Assembly (NCBI GenBank): GCA_963976815.1
Contig: CAXBLU010000008.1
Span: forward strand, 1-64,000
Reading direction: 5' to 3'
Origin: JAHRVQ01 sp963976815
Lineage (GTDB): Bacteria > Pseudomonadota > Gammaproteobacteria > Pseudomonadales > Azotimanducaceae
Length of the DNA: 64,000 nt
Translations under genes and position numbers: made by a program
Part shown: piece after piece, positions 7,505 through 16,659 of the stretch
Position numbering within the stretch: position 1 is the first letter of the stretch
How the letters are laid out: each line of letters begins with the position of its first letter
The notes under the pieces: model-generated
Told to the model about the DNA's origin: nothing
The model's database searches: none
What the model saw: the letters and a program-made list of their open reading frames with translations, nothing else

Positions 7505-10500
7505 CTATGTCCGTTGCTTCCACATCAAATAGATAGCGGGTAAAACCAGCATCGTCAGGACAAAGGCCGTCACCATTCCTCCGACCATTGGTGCAGCCAT
7601 TCTTGTCATGACTTCAGATCCAGTACCTGTGCCAACCATCAGAGGTACAAGACCAAAAATTGTCGCGATAACGGTCATGGTGACTGGTCGAATTCGACGA
7701 GCGGCACCATCGACAATGGCTTCTACCAACGCATCGCCCGTAAGTGGCTGTGAACTCTTTTGAGCGTCTTCGAGGGCATTGTTCAGATAAACCAACACGA
7801 TAACGCCAATTTCAACGGCTACGCCGGCCAGCGCAATGAAGCCGACTCCGACTGCAACTGACAGGTTGTAATCGAGCAGATAGAGAAGCCAAACGCCGCC
7901 AACGGCGCTAAGCGGTAGCGTCATCAGAATAATTGCGACTTCTTGATAGCTGCGGAAGGCCGCATACAACAGAAAGATAATAACAAGCAGGGTCACCGGT
8001 GCGAGGAGCTGGAGCCGGGCCTCGGCTCGTTGTATATACTCAAATTGTCCCGACCAGCTGATCGAGAATCCAGGTGGCAATTCAAGTGCTTCGGCAACAA
8101 CCTGTTGAGCCTGTTGCACATAAGTCCCGACATCGACGCCATCGATGTCAATAAATGTCCAGCCATTGATCCGTGCATTTTCGCTTTTGATTGCCGCTGG
8201 TCCATCGGTAACCTTGAGTGAAGCAACGTCGCCCAGGGCAATTCGGTGACCGGCCGGTGTAACGATGGGGAGTCGCTCGATTCGATCAACTGAATCGCGA
8301 TACTGCTGGGGATAACGGACGTTGATCGGATAGCGTTCCAGTCCTTCGACGCTCATTGCAACATTGACGCCACCAATGGCGGTGCTGATGACATCCTGCA
8401 CGTCTTTGATATTCAAACCGTGGCGGGCCGCAGCGACGCGATTGATATCGATATCGATATAACGACCGCCGAAAACGCGTTCCGAGTAGACGGAGGTGGT
8501 GCCGGGGATATTCTCTATGATTCTCTCCAGATCTTTACCAATGCGTTCGATTTCAGCGAGGTCTGGTCCTGCAACCTTTACGCCTACCGGGGTCTTGATG
8601 CCCGTCGCAAGCATGTCAATTCGAGTCTTAATTGGCATCACCCACGCGTTAGATAAGCCAGGGAAGCTCACCAACTGGTTGAATTCTCGCCGTAGACTCT
8701 CGGTGGTGACGCCTTGTCTCCACTCATCTTTTGGCTTCAGTTGAATGAATGTTTCGATCATGGTCAGTGGTGCCGGGTCGGTGGCGGATTCAGCACGCCC
8801 AATCTTACCAAACACGGTTTCTACCTCCGGAACAGTCGCAATCAGCTTGTCGGTCTGCTGCAGGATTTGACGGGCCTCGCCGATCGAAACGCCTGGATAT
8901 GTTGTTGGCATGTACATCAGGTCACCCTCATCGAGCGGCGGCATAAATTCGGTACCAAGCTTGGATAAAGGGTAGAGCGTCAACAAAGTAACCACAAAAA
9001 CGATACTCAAACTCGCTTTTGGAAAGTGAAGCACAACGCGAAGGGCGGGCTCGTAGACCGCAATCAAAACTCGATTGGCTGGGTTGTCTAATTCCCGCTT
9101 GATACGACCGCGAACGAAGTAACCCATCAATACAGGTACAAGCGTGATCGTCAGGATAGCCGCGGCGCCCATGGCGTATGTCTTGGTCAGTGCCAAAGGT
9201 GAGAACATCCGACCTTCTTGAGCCTCCAGTGCAAACACTGGCATAAAGCTGATAGTGATGATCAGCAGGCTGAAAAAGAGTCCCGGGCCAACGCGTTCCG
9301 CTGCCTGCGCAACAATTTCCCAGCGCGTCGATTCATCGATTTTTTGTCCCTCAAGCCGCTTGTGTAGATTTTCAATCATCACAATTGCGCCATCGACCAT
9401 AGCCCCAATAGCAATGGCAATCCCTCCAAGTGACATGATGTTGGCGTTCATGCCCTGCAGGTTCATGATCATGATTGCCGAGGCAACCCCAATCGGTAGC
9501 GTGATGACAATCACCAGCGAAGAGCGAAAATGCAAAAGGAATACCGTTGCGATCAGGCTTACCACAAGGATTTCCTCAATCAGCTTCTGGACGAGGTTAT
9601 CAACGGCGCGTCCAATGAGCCTACTGCGGTCATAAACTGGTACTAGCTCAACGCCCTCCGGCAAGCTCGTTTTCAATTCTCCGAGACGGGATTTGACGGC
9701 ATTGATAGTTTGCTGGGCGTTTTCTCCGTAGCGCATCACCACGATGCCACCCACGGTTTCACCTTCGCCGCCAAATTCAGCGATACCACGGCGCATTTGT
9801 GGCCCAGTATCGATCATTGCCACATGTCGCAGGAGCAGTGGAACGCCTTGTTGGGTAGTGCCGAGGGGTATGTCCAGCAAAGAGCTGACACTGTCGATGT
9901 AGCCGGTCGCCCTGATCATATACTCCGCTTCGGCAAGCTCAATCACAGACGCCCCTGTTTCCTGGTTGCCTCGTTCTATCGCCGTCCGAATATGGGAAAG
10001 CGGGATGCCGTATGCCCGAAGTCGTTCTGGGTCAACTTCGACCTGGTATTGCCTGACCATTCCCCCAACCGTTGCTACTTCAGACACACCTTCAACTGCC
10101 TGAAGCTCAAATCGCAAAAACCAATCCTGAATTGATCGCAATTCACTCAGATCACGCTGATTCGAGCGATCGACAAGCGCGTAGATGTAAATCCAACCAA
10201 CGCCGGTTGCATCCGGACCCAGCTGTGGTTCAACCCCTTCTGGCAGATTTGATGCGGCCTGGTTCAAGTACTCCAGGACTCGACTGCGCGCCCAATAGAG
10301 GTCGGTATCATCATCAAAAAGGACATAGACATAAGAGTCTCCAAAAAATGAGAAGCCGCGCACAGTTGTCGCGCCCGGTACTGACATCAGAGCCGTCGTC
10401 AGAGGGTAGGTGACCTGGTCCTGAACAACTTGGGGTGCTTGTCCTGGATAGGATGTCTTGACGATGACCTGGACGTCAGAAAGATCAGGGATGGCATCAA

Positions 10501-10606
10501 TTGCTGTTTTGGGCAGCACAACAAATGAGGCAACGACTAGAATTGCCATTGCGATCAGAACCAATAATCGATTCGAGATTGACCACCGTATAATTTCACT
10601 AATCAT
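7505..10606 (-). CDS. cusA: Heavy-metal RND efflux pump, Cu(I)/Ag(I) CusA type
   Basis: A 1033-residue inner-membrane RND proton antiporter, close to the usual family length. It starts at an N-terminal transmembrane helix and has the TM4 segment G-A-M-V-D-G-A-I-V-M-I-E-N near residues 400-412, typical of the copper/silver branch. The periplasmic segment R-I-D-M-L-A-T-G-I-K-T-P-V-G near residue 665 carries a methionine where CusA binds Cu(I)/Ag(I). It exports monovalent copper or silver from periplasm and cytoplasm through the adaptor and outer-membrane channel encoded just upstream. The start overlaps the adaptor gene by 8 nt, so the operon is tightly coupled. Confidence 0.9.
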   Translation of the reverse strand: MISEIIRWSISNRLLVLIAMAILVVASFVVLPKTAIDAIPDLSDVQVIVKTSYPGQAPQVVQDQVTYPLTTALMSVPGATTVRGFSFFGDSYVYVLFDDDTDLYWARSRVLEYLNQAASNLPEGVEPQLGPDATGVGWIYIYALVDRSNQRDLSELRSIQDWFLRFELQAVEGVSEVATVGGMVRQYQVEVDPERLRAYGIPLSHIRTAIERGNQETGASVIELAEAEYMIRATGYIDSVSSLLDIPLGTTQQGVPLLLRHVAMIDTGPQMRRGIAEFGGEGETVGGIVVMRYGENAQQTINAVKSRLGELKTSLPEGVELVPVYDRSRLIGRAVDNLVQKLIEEILVVSLIATVFLLHFRSSLVIVITLPIGVASAIMIMNLQGMNANIMSLGGIAIAIGAMVDGAIVMIENLHKRLEGQKIDESTRWEIVAQAAERVGPGLFFSLLIITISFMPVFALEAQEGRMFSPLALTKTYAMGAAAILTITLVPVLMGYFVRGRIKRELDNPANRVLIAVYEPALRVVLHFPKASLSIVFVVTLLTLYPLSKLGTEFMPPLDEGDLMYMPTTYPGVSIGEARQILQQTDKLIATVPEVETVFGKIGRAESATDPAPLTMIETFIQLKPKDEWRQGVTTESLRREFNQLVSFPGLSNAWVMPIKTRIDMLATGIKTPVGVKVAGPDLAEIERIGKDLERIIENIPGTTSVYSERVFGGRYIDIDINRVAAARHGLNIKDVQDVISTAIGGVNVAMSVEGLERYPINVRYPQQYRDSVDRIERLPIVTPAGHRIALGDVASLKVTDGPAAIKSENARINGWTFIDIDGVDVGTYVQQAQQVVAEALELPPGFSISWSGQFEYIQRAEARLQLLAPVTLLVIIFLLYAAFRSYQEVAIILMTLPLSAVGGVWLLYLLDYNLSVAVGVGFIALAGVAVEIGVIVLVYLNNALEDAQKSSQPLTGDALVEAIVDGAARRIRPVTMTVIATIFGLVPLMVGTGTGSEVMTRMAAPMVGGMVTAFVLTMLVLPAIYLMWKQRT

Positions 10607-11825
10607 GACTGTGATCTCTTAAATGGGGAGATGTGATCAACATACGCTGGAAATCGGAGGCCTTGCTCGACTCTGAGTCGATGAGGAATTGCGCGGCCGT
10701 GACCACTTCATCTCCCTGTTGCAGACCCTCTAGAATTTCTGTGTCTTTGTCGCCGGTTCGACCAACCGTCACCGCGACAGACTTGTAGGTGCCGTCAGCG
10801 GAAGCGAGTACAACGCGATTCTGGTCCTCGGTGCGAATCACGGCTGACTTTGGTACGAGCAGGGTCTCGCGGGGTGACTTGAGCGGAATCGTCATGTCGG
10901 TAAACATATTCGGCCTGAGCAAACCTGCCTCGTTTTTAACCGTCGCGCGCACCTGAAGCGTACGGGTCACGGCTTCGAGCATGGGATAAACAAAGTCAAT
11001 ACTGGTTCGTTGAACCACGCCGGGTGCAACGGGGGTGCTGAACATCATTTCATCGCCGGGCTCAACTCTGGCGATATCAGTTTCAAATATCTCCGCCGTC
11101 AACCAGACACTAGAGAGATCAGCGATTGTCATCAGTTGAGATCCGGGGCTGACAAAGGCACCCTCTGCAACTTCGATTTTTCGTATGATGCCGCTGTGCG
11201 GAGCACTGAACGTCACAGACTGCGTAACAGTCTGACTTTTTTCGATCATTTCAATCACATCGGCTGGCACGTTGAAAGCGTGCAATCGCTGCCTGGCGGA
11301 CTCGATCAGCGCCTGGTTACCGTTCGCGTAAGCCGTTAGATATTCCTCCTGTGCATTGACCAACTGCGGCGAATACAAATCGTAGAGATCGTCACCTACT
11401 GCGACTGATTCGCCTTTTGTTTTAACGTAGAGGCGCGTCAACCAGCCTTCAACACGAGGGTGCACACCATGGAGACCATTTTCGTCATAGTCGATATGGC
11501 CCACGGTTTTGATCTGCTCGGTAAGGCTGCCAAGACGTACGAGACCGGTTTGAACACCCAGATTATTCTCGACAGCGGGGGATATCCGAACCTGTCCGGC
11601 ATCGCTGGTGTCGCTCGGATAGACGGGCACCAGGTCCATTCCCATAGGGGATTTCCCGGGCCCGTCTCGACGATAGCTCGAGTCCATTGGTGCAACCCAG
11701 TAAAGCGGCTCAGTGGTATCGTTGGGTGAAGAGTCTGCGGTATCAGAGGTGCCATGGGGTAAAAGGAAGTAGGCAACAGTGATGCCTGCAAGAAAGGTCG
11801 ACAAAGCAGTAATAACTGTTTTCAT
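10599..11825 (-). CDS. cusB: Periplasmic adaptor (membrane fusion protein), CusB type
   Basis: A 408-residue HlyD-family adaptor with an N-terminal membrane segment (about residues 5-24). A heavy-metal-binding stretch follows: Y-W-V-A-P-M-D near residues 42-48 and S-P-M-G-M-D-L-V-P-V-Y near 58-69, rich in Met. Paired lipoyl-like segments (S-A-P-H-S-G-I-I-R) and a beta-barrel region complete it. It bridges the RND pump and the outer-membrane channel and can hand metal to the pump. The gene starts at the base after the cusC stop codon and overlaps cusA. Confidence 0.9.
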   Translation of the reverse strand: MKTVITALSTFLAGITVAYFLLPHGTSDTADSSPNDTTEPLYWVAPMDSSYRRDGPGKSPMGMDLVPVYPSDTSDAGQVRISPAVENNLGVQTGLVRLGSLTEQIKTVGHIDYDENGLHGVHPRVEGWLTRLYVKTKGESVAVGDDLYDLYSPQLVNAQEEYLTAYANGNQALIESARQRLHAFNVPADVIEMIEKSQTVTQSVTFSAPHSGIIRKIEVAEGAFVSPGSQLMTIADLSSVWLTAEIFETDIARVEPGDEMMFSTPVAPGVVQRTSIDFVYPMLEAVTRTLQVRATVKNEAGLLRPNMFTDMTIPLKSPRETLLVPKSAVIRTEDQNRVVLASADGTYKSVAVTVGRTGDKDTEILEGLQQGDEVVTAAQFLIDSESSKASDFQRMLITSPHLRDHSHD

Positions 11826-13103
11826 TTATTTCTCCGGTGAAACTGCCGCGGTGGCATTCAGATAATTGAGCGTGGTGATTTTTCGTTGACGTTCTGCCTG
11901 TAGGCCGACTGCTTGAACGCGGGTATCAAGTTCGGTGATGTAGGCGCGAGTGACATCGGTGAAATCACCCTCGTCGGATTGGTATGCGGCTAGAGTTGCT
12001 CGTGATAGTGCCGCGGACTGAGGAAGCAACGACTGTTCATAGAGCTGAATCTGCTCGGTCAAACGCTCGATTGTTGTCCTCGCTTCTTGATGTTGAGCAT
12101 CGAGTTCTCGGACGCGGAGAAATCGATCAGCTTCACGTTCGACGACGCGCTCAGCGGCAGCTGCAATTTCCTTGTTTTGTCGGTTCTTCCGGAAAAATGG
12201 GAGTTGGACAGTCACACCAACGCTGAAAAAATCAGGCAGTGCTCGGCCGTTAAAGTCCTCATCGCGGTGCCCATAACTTGAATTTACGCTCCAACCAGGT
12301 TTGGTTGATTGGCGCGAAAGTTCGAGTTCAGTGCGAGCCGCTTCAACCTGTTGATCAAGCGCAAGAATGTCTGGATGACCCAACACCGAATCAGCTATTT
12401 GACGTGCGTTGATCATGGGTAGCGGAAACTTATGGTCGCTTGTCAGTAAACCGAACTCTACCCAACGGCCCAATTGGTTGATGCCCCGGTCACGGTCTTC
12501 CTTGAGTTGCAACAGCCGGTCTTCAAGTCGGCTGACCTCAAGCTGTGCTCGAATGATATCCTGTTGGCGTGTCCGTCTTGTCGCGCTGTTGTAACGCGCC
12601 TCGGTCACCTGCAGCAGTTGTTCAAAAAATCGTCTGCTTGATTCGATAATCGTAATGGATTCTTCGGCGCGCGCTATGTCGACCCATAGTCTATTGACTT
12701 CATGTTCGATCAGAGCCTTCCGGGCTAGCTGCTCTAGCTTCTCAGAATGTCCAAGTTGTTGGAGTCGTTCTTGTCTCAGGGAAAGTGATTTGCCAGCTGG
12801 AAATGCTTGAGTGATTCCGACTTGAACCTGTGTCATTGGTTCCTGCGAGAACGAAAATGAGTCAGTTGGCAAGTTGGCGATCGCCAGCGTCAATTTCGGA
12901 TCTGGGAGTTGCCCCGCGGCTTTGGCTTCGTATCGAAGTGCAGATTCGCTGGCGCGACTTCGATCGAGCCAGGGATCGTGATCGATCGCGTTCTGTACTG
13001 CATCGCGAATTGTGAAATCGGCAAAAGCCGTTGGCGTGAGCAAAAGTGCCCAGCTAAAAATCAGGCACGAAGTGCCGTGAAAGGTACAAAATTTTTGGTC
13101 CAT
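11826..13103 (-). CDS. cusC: Outer-membrane efflux channel of the TolC family, CusC type
   Basis: About 425 residues with a signal peptide ending near A-F-A-D and the repeated coiled-coil helices of the TolC/OEP family (for example E-R-L-Q-Q-L-G and R-A-E-E-S-I-T-I-I). The ATG at 13103 is preferred because GGAG lies about 7 nt upstream; an in-frame ATG at 13115 is also possible. It forms the outer-membrane exit of the copper-type pump. Gene order is small metal-binding protein, cusC, cusB, cusA, all leftward and nearly contiguous. Confidence 0.88.
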   Translation of the reverse strand: MDQKFCTFHGTSCLIFSWALLLTPTAFADFTIRDAVQNAIDHDPWLDRSRASESALRYEAKAAGQLPDPKLTLAIANLPTDSFSFSQEPMTQVQVGITQAFPAGKSLSLRQERLQQLGHSEKLEQLARKALIEHEVNRLWVDIARAEESITIIESSRRFFEQLLQVTEARYNSATRRTRQQDIIRAQLEVSRLEDRLLQLKEDRDRGINQLGRWVEFGLLTSDHKFPLPMINARQIADSVLGHPDILALDQQVEAARTELELSRQSTKPGWSVNSSYGHRDEDFNGRALPDFFSVGVTVQLPFFRKNRQNKEIAAAAERVVEREADRFLRVRELDAQHQEARTTIERLTEQIQLYEQSLLPQSAALSRATLAAYQSDEGDFTDVTRAYITELDTRVQAVGLQAERQRKITTLNYLNATAAVSPEK

Positions 13104-13161
13104 GACCAGCTCCATTAGGTTCTAAGAAGTACGTGCGCGAATTTCGCGCGCAACTGACCTG

Positions 13162-13524
13162 CTAAACCTGGAAATTTGGAGGTGGTGTTGGTACCTGTGA
13201 GATTTGAAATGGGAGCAAAGTGATTTGGCTACCCGGGAACTGAGAGGCCAATATTTTAATCAGTGAGTCGGTTGAGACGGGTACAAAAGTCGAACTGGCA
13301 ATAGGGCAGGGGCAATCGCCTTCACAGCAGTCTTTCGATTGTTTGATGCTGGGCTTCGAGGATTTTTCCATCTTTTCATGACAGTCAGCGGTCATGGTCA
13401 TCGGCGGGATTATCTCTGCATCGCGGTTCGCGTGATCGTCACAGTTCATCGCCCATGCAAGAGGTGCCTGCAGTGCGAGTACAAGGGTGAGCGAACAAAC
13501 GATCCATCGGGAGAATTTTGCCAT
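13162..13524 (-). CDS. Small secreted Cys/His/Met-rich protein, CopL-like
   Basis: A 120-residue protein with a clear signal peptide (cleavage near A-W-A). The mature part carries C-D-D-H, P-P-M-T-M-T, D-C-H-E-K-M and the cluster D-C-C-E-G-D-C-P-C-P, all suited to binding soft metals, and ends in P-T-P-P-P-N-F-Q-V. It resembles CopL-type leader proteins of copper operons. It is first in the cus operon, 46 nt before cusC, and is probably a periplasmic metal buffer or sensor. The start codon lies only 6 nt from a MerR-type -10 element and has no SD, so translation may be leaderless. The family assignment is from pattern and context only. Confidence 0.65.
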   Translation of the reverse strand: MAKFSRWIVCSLTLVLALQAPLAWAMNCDDHANRDAEIIPPMTMTADCHEKMEKSSKPSIKQSKDCCEGDCPCPIASSTFVPVSTDSLIKILASQFPGSQITLLPFQISQVPTPPPNFQV

Positions 13525-13530
13525 AAGTAA

Positions 13531-13561
13531 ATAGTAAACCTTGAAGCGACTTCAGAGTCCA
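13531..13561 (-). promoter_or_regulatory. MerR-family-type promoter/operator of the cus operon
   Basis: On the minus strand TGGACT (-35, 13561-13556) and TACTAT (-10, 13536-13531) are 20 bp apart, the over-long spacing that MerR-family activators correct by twisting DNA. The spacer holds the imperfect dyad ACCTTGAAG-CGA-CTTCAGAGT (13538-13558), of the size and form bound by CueR, ZntR and PbrR-type proteins. No merR-like gene is present in the window. Confidence 0.65.
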
Positions 13562-13625
13562 GTTGCTTTTAAAGAGTTTAGTGACTAAAAAGGGACAAAG
13601 CAGAATACGGGCTTACTAGAAATTA

Positions 13626-13653
13626 TTGCACTTAACGGCGAGAAGACTACAAT
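13626..13653 (+). promoter_or_regulatory. Sigma-70-type promoter of the czc operon
   Basis: TTGCAC and TACAAT are separated by 16 bp, and the -10 ends 26 nt before the start of the rightward small His-rich gene. It is arranged divergently with the MerR-type promoter of the cus operon about 65 bp away. Confidence 0.6.
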
Positions 13654-13679
13654 GGCCGTTCAGCACGCTTTGATCCGTT

Positions 13680-14063
13680 ATGTCTAATAGTTCACTATCA
13701 ATCCTACTTGCAGTAATCATGCTAATGACAAGCGTGACGATGGCGGTTGCCTCGGTTGATGCCCATGAAGCAGGCAATCACGGAAGCGTTCATCTTCACC
13801 TCAGTGACCATGCAAGTCATTCATTCGATTCGGCACAGGACGTTCAACAGGATCTTCAACAGGATCTTCAACAGGATTTTCAATCGGATTTTCAGCATGA
13901 CCTTGAACATGACCCCTCAGATCATGTTCATTATTGCGCCTTTGCAACAAGCGAAGCCGCGGGCATCTCTTTACTCAATTTGAAGTCCGTGGACTCAACG
14001 CCCTGTGCAAAAAGGTCGATATCTATTTCCTTTGGACCTCCTGTACCTCCACCCAACGCCTAG
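13680..14063 (+). CDS. Small secreted His/Asp-rich protein, CzcI-like
   Basis: A 127-residue protein with an N-terminal signal peptide (cleavage near A-V-A-S-V-D-A). The mature part is rich in His and Asp (H-L-H-L-S-D-H, H-D-L-E-H-D, H-V-H-Y-C) and suits divalent zinc-type metals. The middle is a run of D-(L/F)-(Q/E)-x units from a 12-bp tandem repeat, and the protein ends G-P-P-V-P-P-P-N-A. It holds the czcI position directly before czcCBA, where CzcI-type proteins modulate expression. No SD precedes the ATG. Function is inferred from context. Confidence 0.6.
   Translation: MSNSSLSILLAVIMLMTSVTMAVASVDAHEAGNHGSVHLHLSDHASHSFDSAQDVQQDLQQDLQQDFQSDFQHDLEHDPSDHVHYCAFATSEAAGISLLNLKSVDSTPCAKRSISISFGPPVPPPNA
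13839..13910 (+). repeat. 12-bp in-frame tandem repeat in the czcI-like gene
   Basis: Six consecutive 12-bp units of the form GA(C/T)NTTCAACAG, two of them identical (13851-13862, 13863-13874), the later ones degenerate. Each encodes four residues, D-(V/L/F)-(Q/E)-(Q/S/H), so gain or loss of units would change the length of the putative metal-binding arm without shifting frame. Confidence 0.85.
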
Positions 14064-14139
14064 TACTTCCTTACTTCGACACACTATCGTTAATCGTTCA
14101 CTGACCAGCGCCTCCGCCTGAGTCAGAAGGAAGTCATAT

Positions 14140-15435
14140 ATGGAATTTCGATCAAAATGGGTCGTAGAGTCTGCTCGATTCTATGGACGCGTCGCACTTG
14201 CAGGATTATGTTTTGGCTACTGCGGCATCACTTACGCTGAAACTGAGTTAACTCTCAAGTGGGTACATCAGCAGGTACTCGAAAAGCATCCCACGCTTGT
14301 AGCTGCGAAACATAAAGTTGGTGCTCTCGAAGGGTCTGTCTTACAGGCCTCACTTAAACCCAATCCAGAACTAACGGTTGCTGCGGAGAACCTGCTCGGT
14401 ACCGGTGACTTTGGCGGAGTGGAACGTGGAGAGTACACCTTATCGCTGAGTCAGCTCATTGAGCGTGGAGAAAAACGGGAAAAGCGAACGCGGTTCGCGA
14501 GTAGGGCTGTTAAAGAGTTTGAGACAGCCACAGATGTAACGCGCATTGAGCTATTGTCAGAAGCGACCTTACTCTATTTAGATGTTCTATTACTTCAGTA
14601 TCGGAACACATTACTCAACGAGCGTCTGATTGCACAGTCGAAGGCGCTTGACGTTATTCGTAAGCGAGCAGCTATTGGTGCGGTGGGACAAGCTGATGTC
14701 TCCAGAGTAGAGCTTCAATTTGCTTCTACCGAGTCGAACCATGCGAATATCCGGGACCGGATCAAGTTAGCAAGGCACTCGCTGGCAGCTTTCTGGAATG
14801 AAACACAACTACCGGATGGGCCGGTAGCTGGCGATATATCTCATTTGCCTGCCTTGCCCAGCTTATCTGCTTTGAGGGAATTAGTTTCCAACTCTCCGGT
14901 TCTGAGCCGGGCTAGAGCGAGGTTAGAAACGCAGCTAGCCCGGCTGGAGTCTGTTAGAGCAGATTCAACGCGAGATTTTCAAGTAGCTGCTGGTGTTCGC
15001 CACATAGAAGAAACGTCAGAGCAGGCACTGGTGCTTGATTTTTCGCTCCCCATCAATCTCAGAATTCCCAACCAGGGCTTTATTGAGTCAGCACGTTCAG
15101 ACGTGGAACTCGCTAGCGTTGAAGCAGCCCAGTTCCATCAGGGTGCAAACGCGAACCTACAAGCTACCTATTTTTCTCTCAAAATTCACTACGAGGATGC
15201 TGAGCGAATCCGAACAAGCCTGTTGCCAAAATCCCAACAACTCGTGACCGAGGTTGAGTCTGGTTACCAAACGGGGCAATACACGCTACTGCAGTGGCTA
15301 GACGCACAGGAAACTTTGTTTGATATGGAGACACGGTTACTCAACAGACACGCCGAATATTTTACGCAGTACATTTTACTTGAAGAGAGCTTAGGCAATC
15401 TTTCCGGTGATCTGTTTGAAGGAGAATTAAAGTGA
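14140..15435 (+). CDS. czcC: Outer-membrane efflux channel of the TolC family, CzcC type
   Basis: A 431-residue OEP-family protein with a signal peptide (cleavage near T-Y-A-E) and two long helical repeats. L-K-P-N-P-E-L-T-V-A-A-E-N-L near residue 70 is a typical CzcC/CusC-family motif. It provides the outer-membrane channel for the zinc-type RND pump encoded downstream. It overlaps czcB by 4 nt (GTGA), indicating translational coupling. Confidence 0.87.
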   Translation: MEFRSKWVVESARFYGRVALAGLCFGYCGITYAETELTLKWVHQQVLEKHPTLVAAKHKVGALEGSVLQASLKPNPELTVAAENLLGTGDFGGVERGEYTLSLSQLIERGEKREKRTRFASRAVKEFETATDVTRIELLSEATLLYLDVLLLQYRNTLLNERLIAQSKALDVIRKRAAIGAVGQADVSRVELQFASTESNHANIRDRIKLARHSLAAFWNETQLPDGPVAGDISHLPALPSLSALRELVSNSPVLSRARARLETQLARLESVRADSTRDFQVAAGVRHIEETSEQALVLDFSLPINLRIPNQGFIESARSDVELASVEAAQFHQGANANLQATYFSLKIHYEDAERIRTSLLPKSQQLVTEVESGYQTGQYTLLQWLDAQETLFDMETRLLNRHAEYFTQYILLEESLGNLSGDLFEGELK

Positions 15436-16649
15436 AAATACAAAAAAATTGCTTAATCAGCGTGGGCTTCGCCCTGTTTTTGACAGGGACCTCCTCGAGT
15501 GCAGAGGAGGGTCAGGTGCCAGCGAACGAAGGACCAAATGGTGGCAGGTTGCTAGAACATGATGGACTCTCTATCGAGGTGACCATTTTCGAATCAGGTA
15601 TACCGCCAGAAATGCGGTTGTACTCCTATTCCCGTGACGGTGAATTGATTCAACCCTCCGAAATTAGTGCCACGGCTTACCTAAAACGCCTGGGTGGTGA
15701 GACGGACAAAATGACTTTTTTGCCGGAATCGGATTACCTGGTAGGACAGACTATTGTCAGAGAACCTCATTCTTATGACGTGCGAATCGAGGCCGAGTAT
15801 CAAGCCAAGCGATTTGATTGGGAATACGAAAGCCATGAAGGTAGAGCAAAGCTTACTGACAGGCTGATAGGACTATCTGGATTAACAACAGAACCAGCAG
15901 GCAATCGGAACCTAACGCTAACAGAACAACTCTTTGGGATTGTAGCGGTCCCGACTAACCGACAGTACCGGGTTGCAGCACCTTATGCGGGTCTTGTCCG
16001 TTCCATTGAAGTTTCGATCGGGGACAGAGTAACGAAAGGCCAACTGCTGGCCACGCTATTCAATAGGGCAACAGCGCAGGAGTACGAGCTTAAAAGCCCG
16101 GCTGAGGGTGAAGTCACCAAAATCTATAAAAATGTAGGAGACACAGCGGACCTGACACCTTTACTCGAAGTTGTCGATTTGTCGCGGGTTTGGATCGAAA
16201 TGTCGGCTTTCCCAGAGTCGATTGAAAATTTGGAGTTAAGTCAAAAGGTTGTCGTGAGCGACCTCCATGATCACGAGCGCTCGACCGGGGAATTGACGTA
16301 CATCGCACCCGTTATGACCGGTGGTCACATCGCCAGGGCAAGGGCCGAGATCGATAACCCGGGTGGGCAGTGGCGGCCTGGCATGCATGTGTTGGCGAAT
16401 ATCACCGTTGACTCTCCTGAAGTGGCGTTAGCCGTGCGTGAAGAAGCGATACAGCTGTTTCGTGGCATGGAGGTGGTTTTCGCAAAGTTTGGTAACCAGT
16501 TTGAAGTCAGGATGATAGAGCGTGGCAGAGGAGATGGTACTTATGTAGAAGTTCTTGGCGGGCTGAAACGAGGCACAGAGTACGTGATTGAGAACAGCTT
16601 TCTTCTTAAGGCGGACGTTCTGAAAGACGGCGCGAGCCACGATCACTAG
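15432..16649 (+). CDS. czcB: Periplasmic adaptor, CzcB type
   Basis: A 405-residue HlyD-family adaptor beginning at GTG 15432, which overlaps the czcC stop by 4 nt and has GGAG upstream. A signal peptide is followed by G-P-N-G-G-R-L-L-E-H-D-G near residues 35-46, a segment typical of the N-terminal extension of CzcB-like adaptors, then lipoyl and beta-barrel regions. The C-terminus S-H-D-H is a small His cluster. It links the CzcA pump with the CzcC channel. Confidence 0.88.
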   Translation: MKIQKNCLISVGFALFLTGTSSSAEEGQVPANEGPNGGRLLEHDGLSIEVTIFESGIPPEMRLYSYSRDGELIQPSEISATAYLKRLGGETDKMTFLPESDYLVGQTIVREPHSYDVRIEAEYQAKRFDWEYESHEGRAKLTDRLIGLSGLTTEPAGNRNLTLTEQLFGIVAVPTNRQYRVAAPYAGLVRSIEVSIGDRVTKGQLLATLFNRATAQEYELKSPAEGEVTKIYKNVGDTADLTPLLEVVDLSRVWIEMSAFPESIENLELSQKVVVSDLHDHERSTGELTYIAPVMTGGHIARARAEIDNPGGQWRPGMHVLANITVDSPEVALAVREEAIQLFRGMEVVFAKFGNQFEVRMIERGRGDGTYVEVLGGLKRGTEYVIENSFLLKADVLKDGASHDH

Positions 16650-16659
16650 GGGTCTGCTG

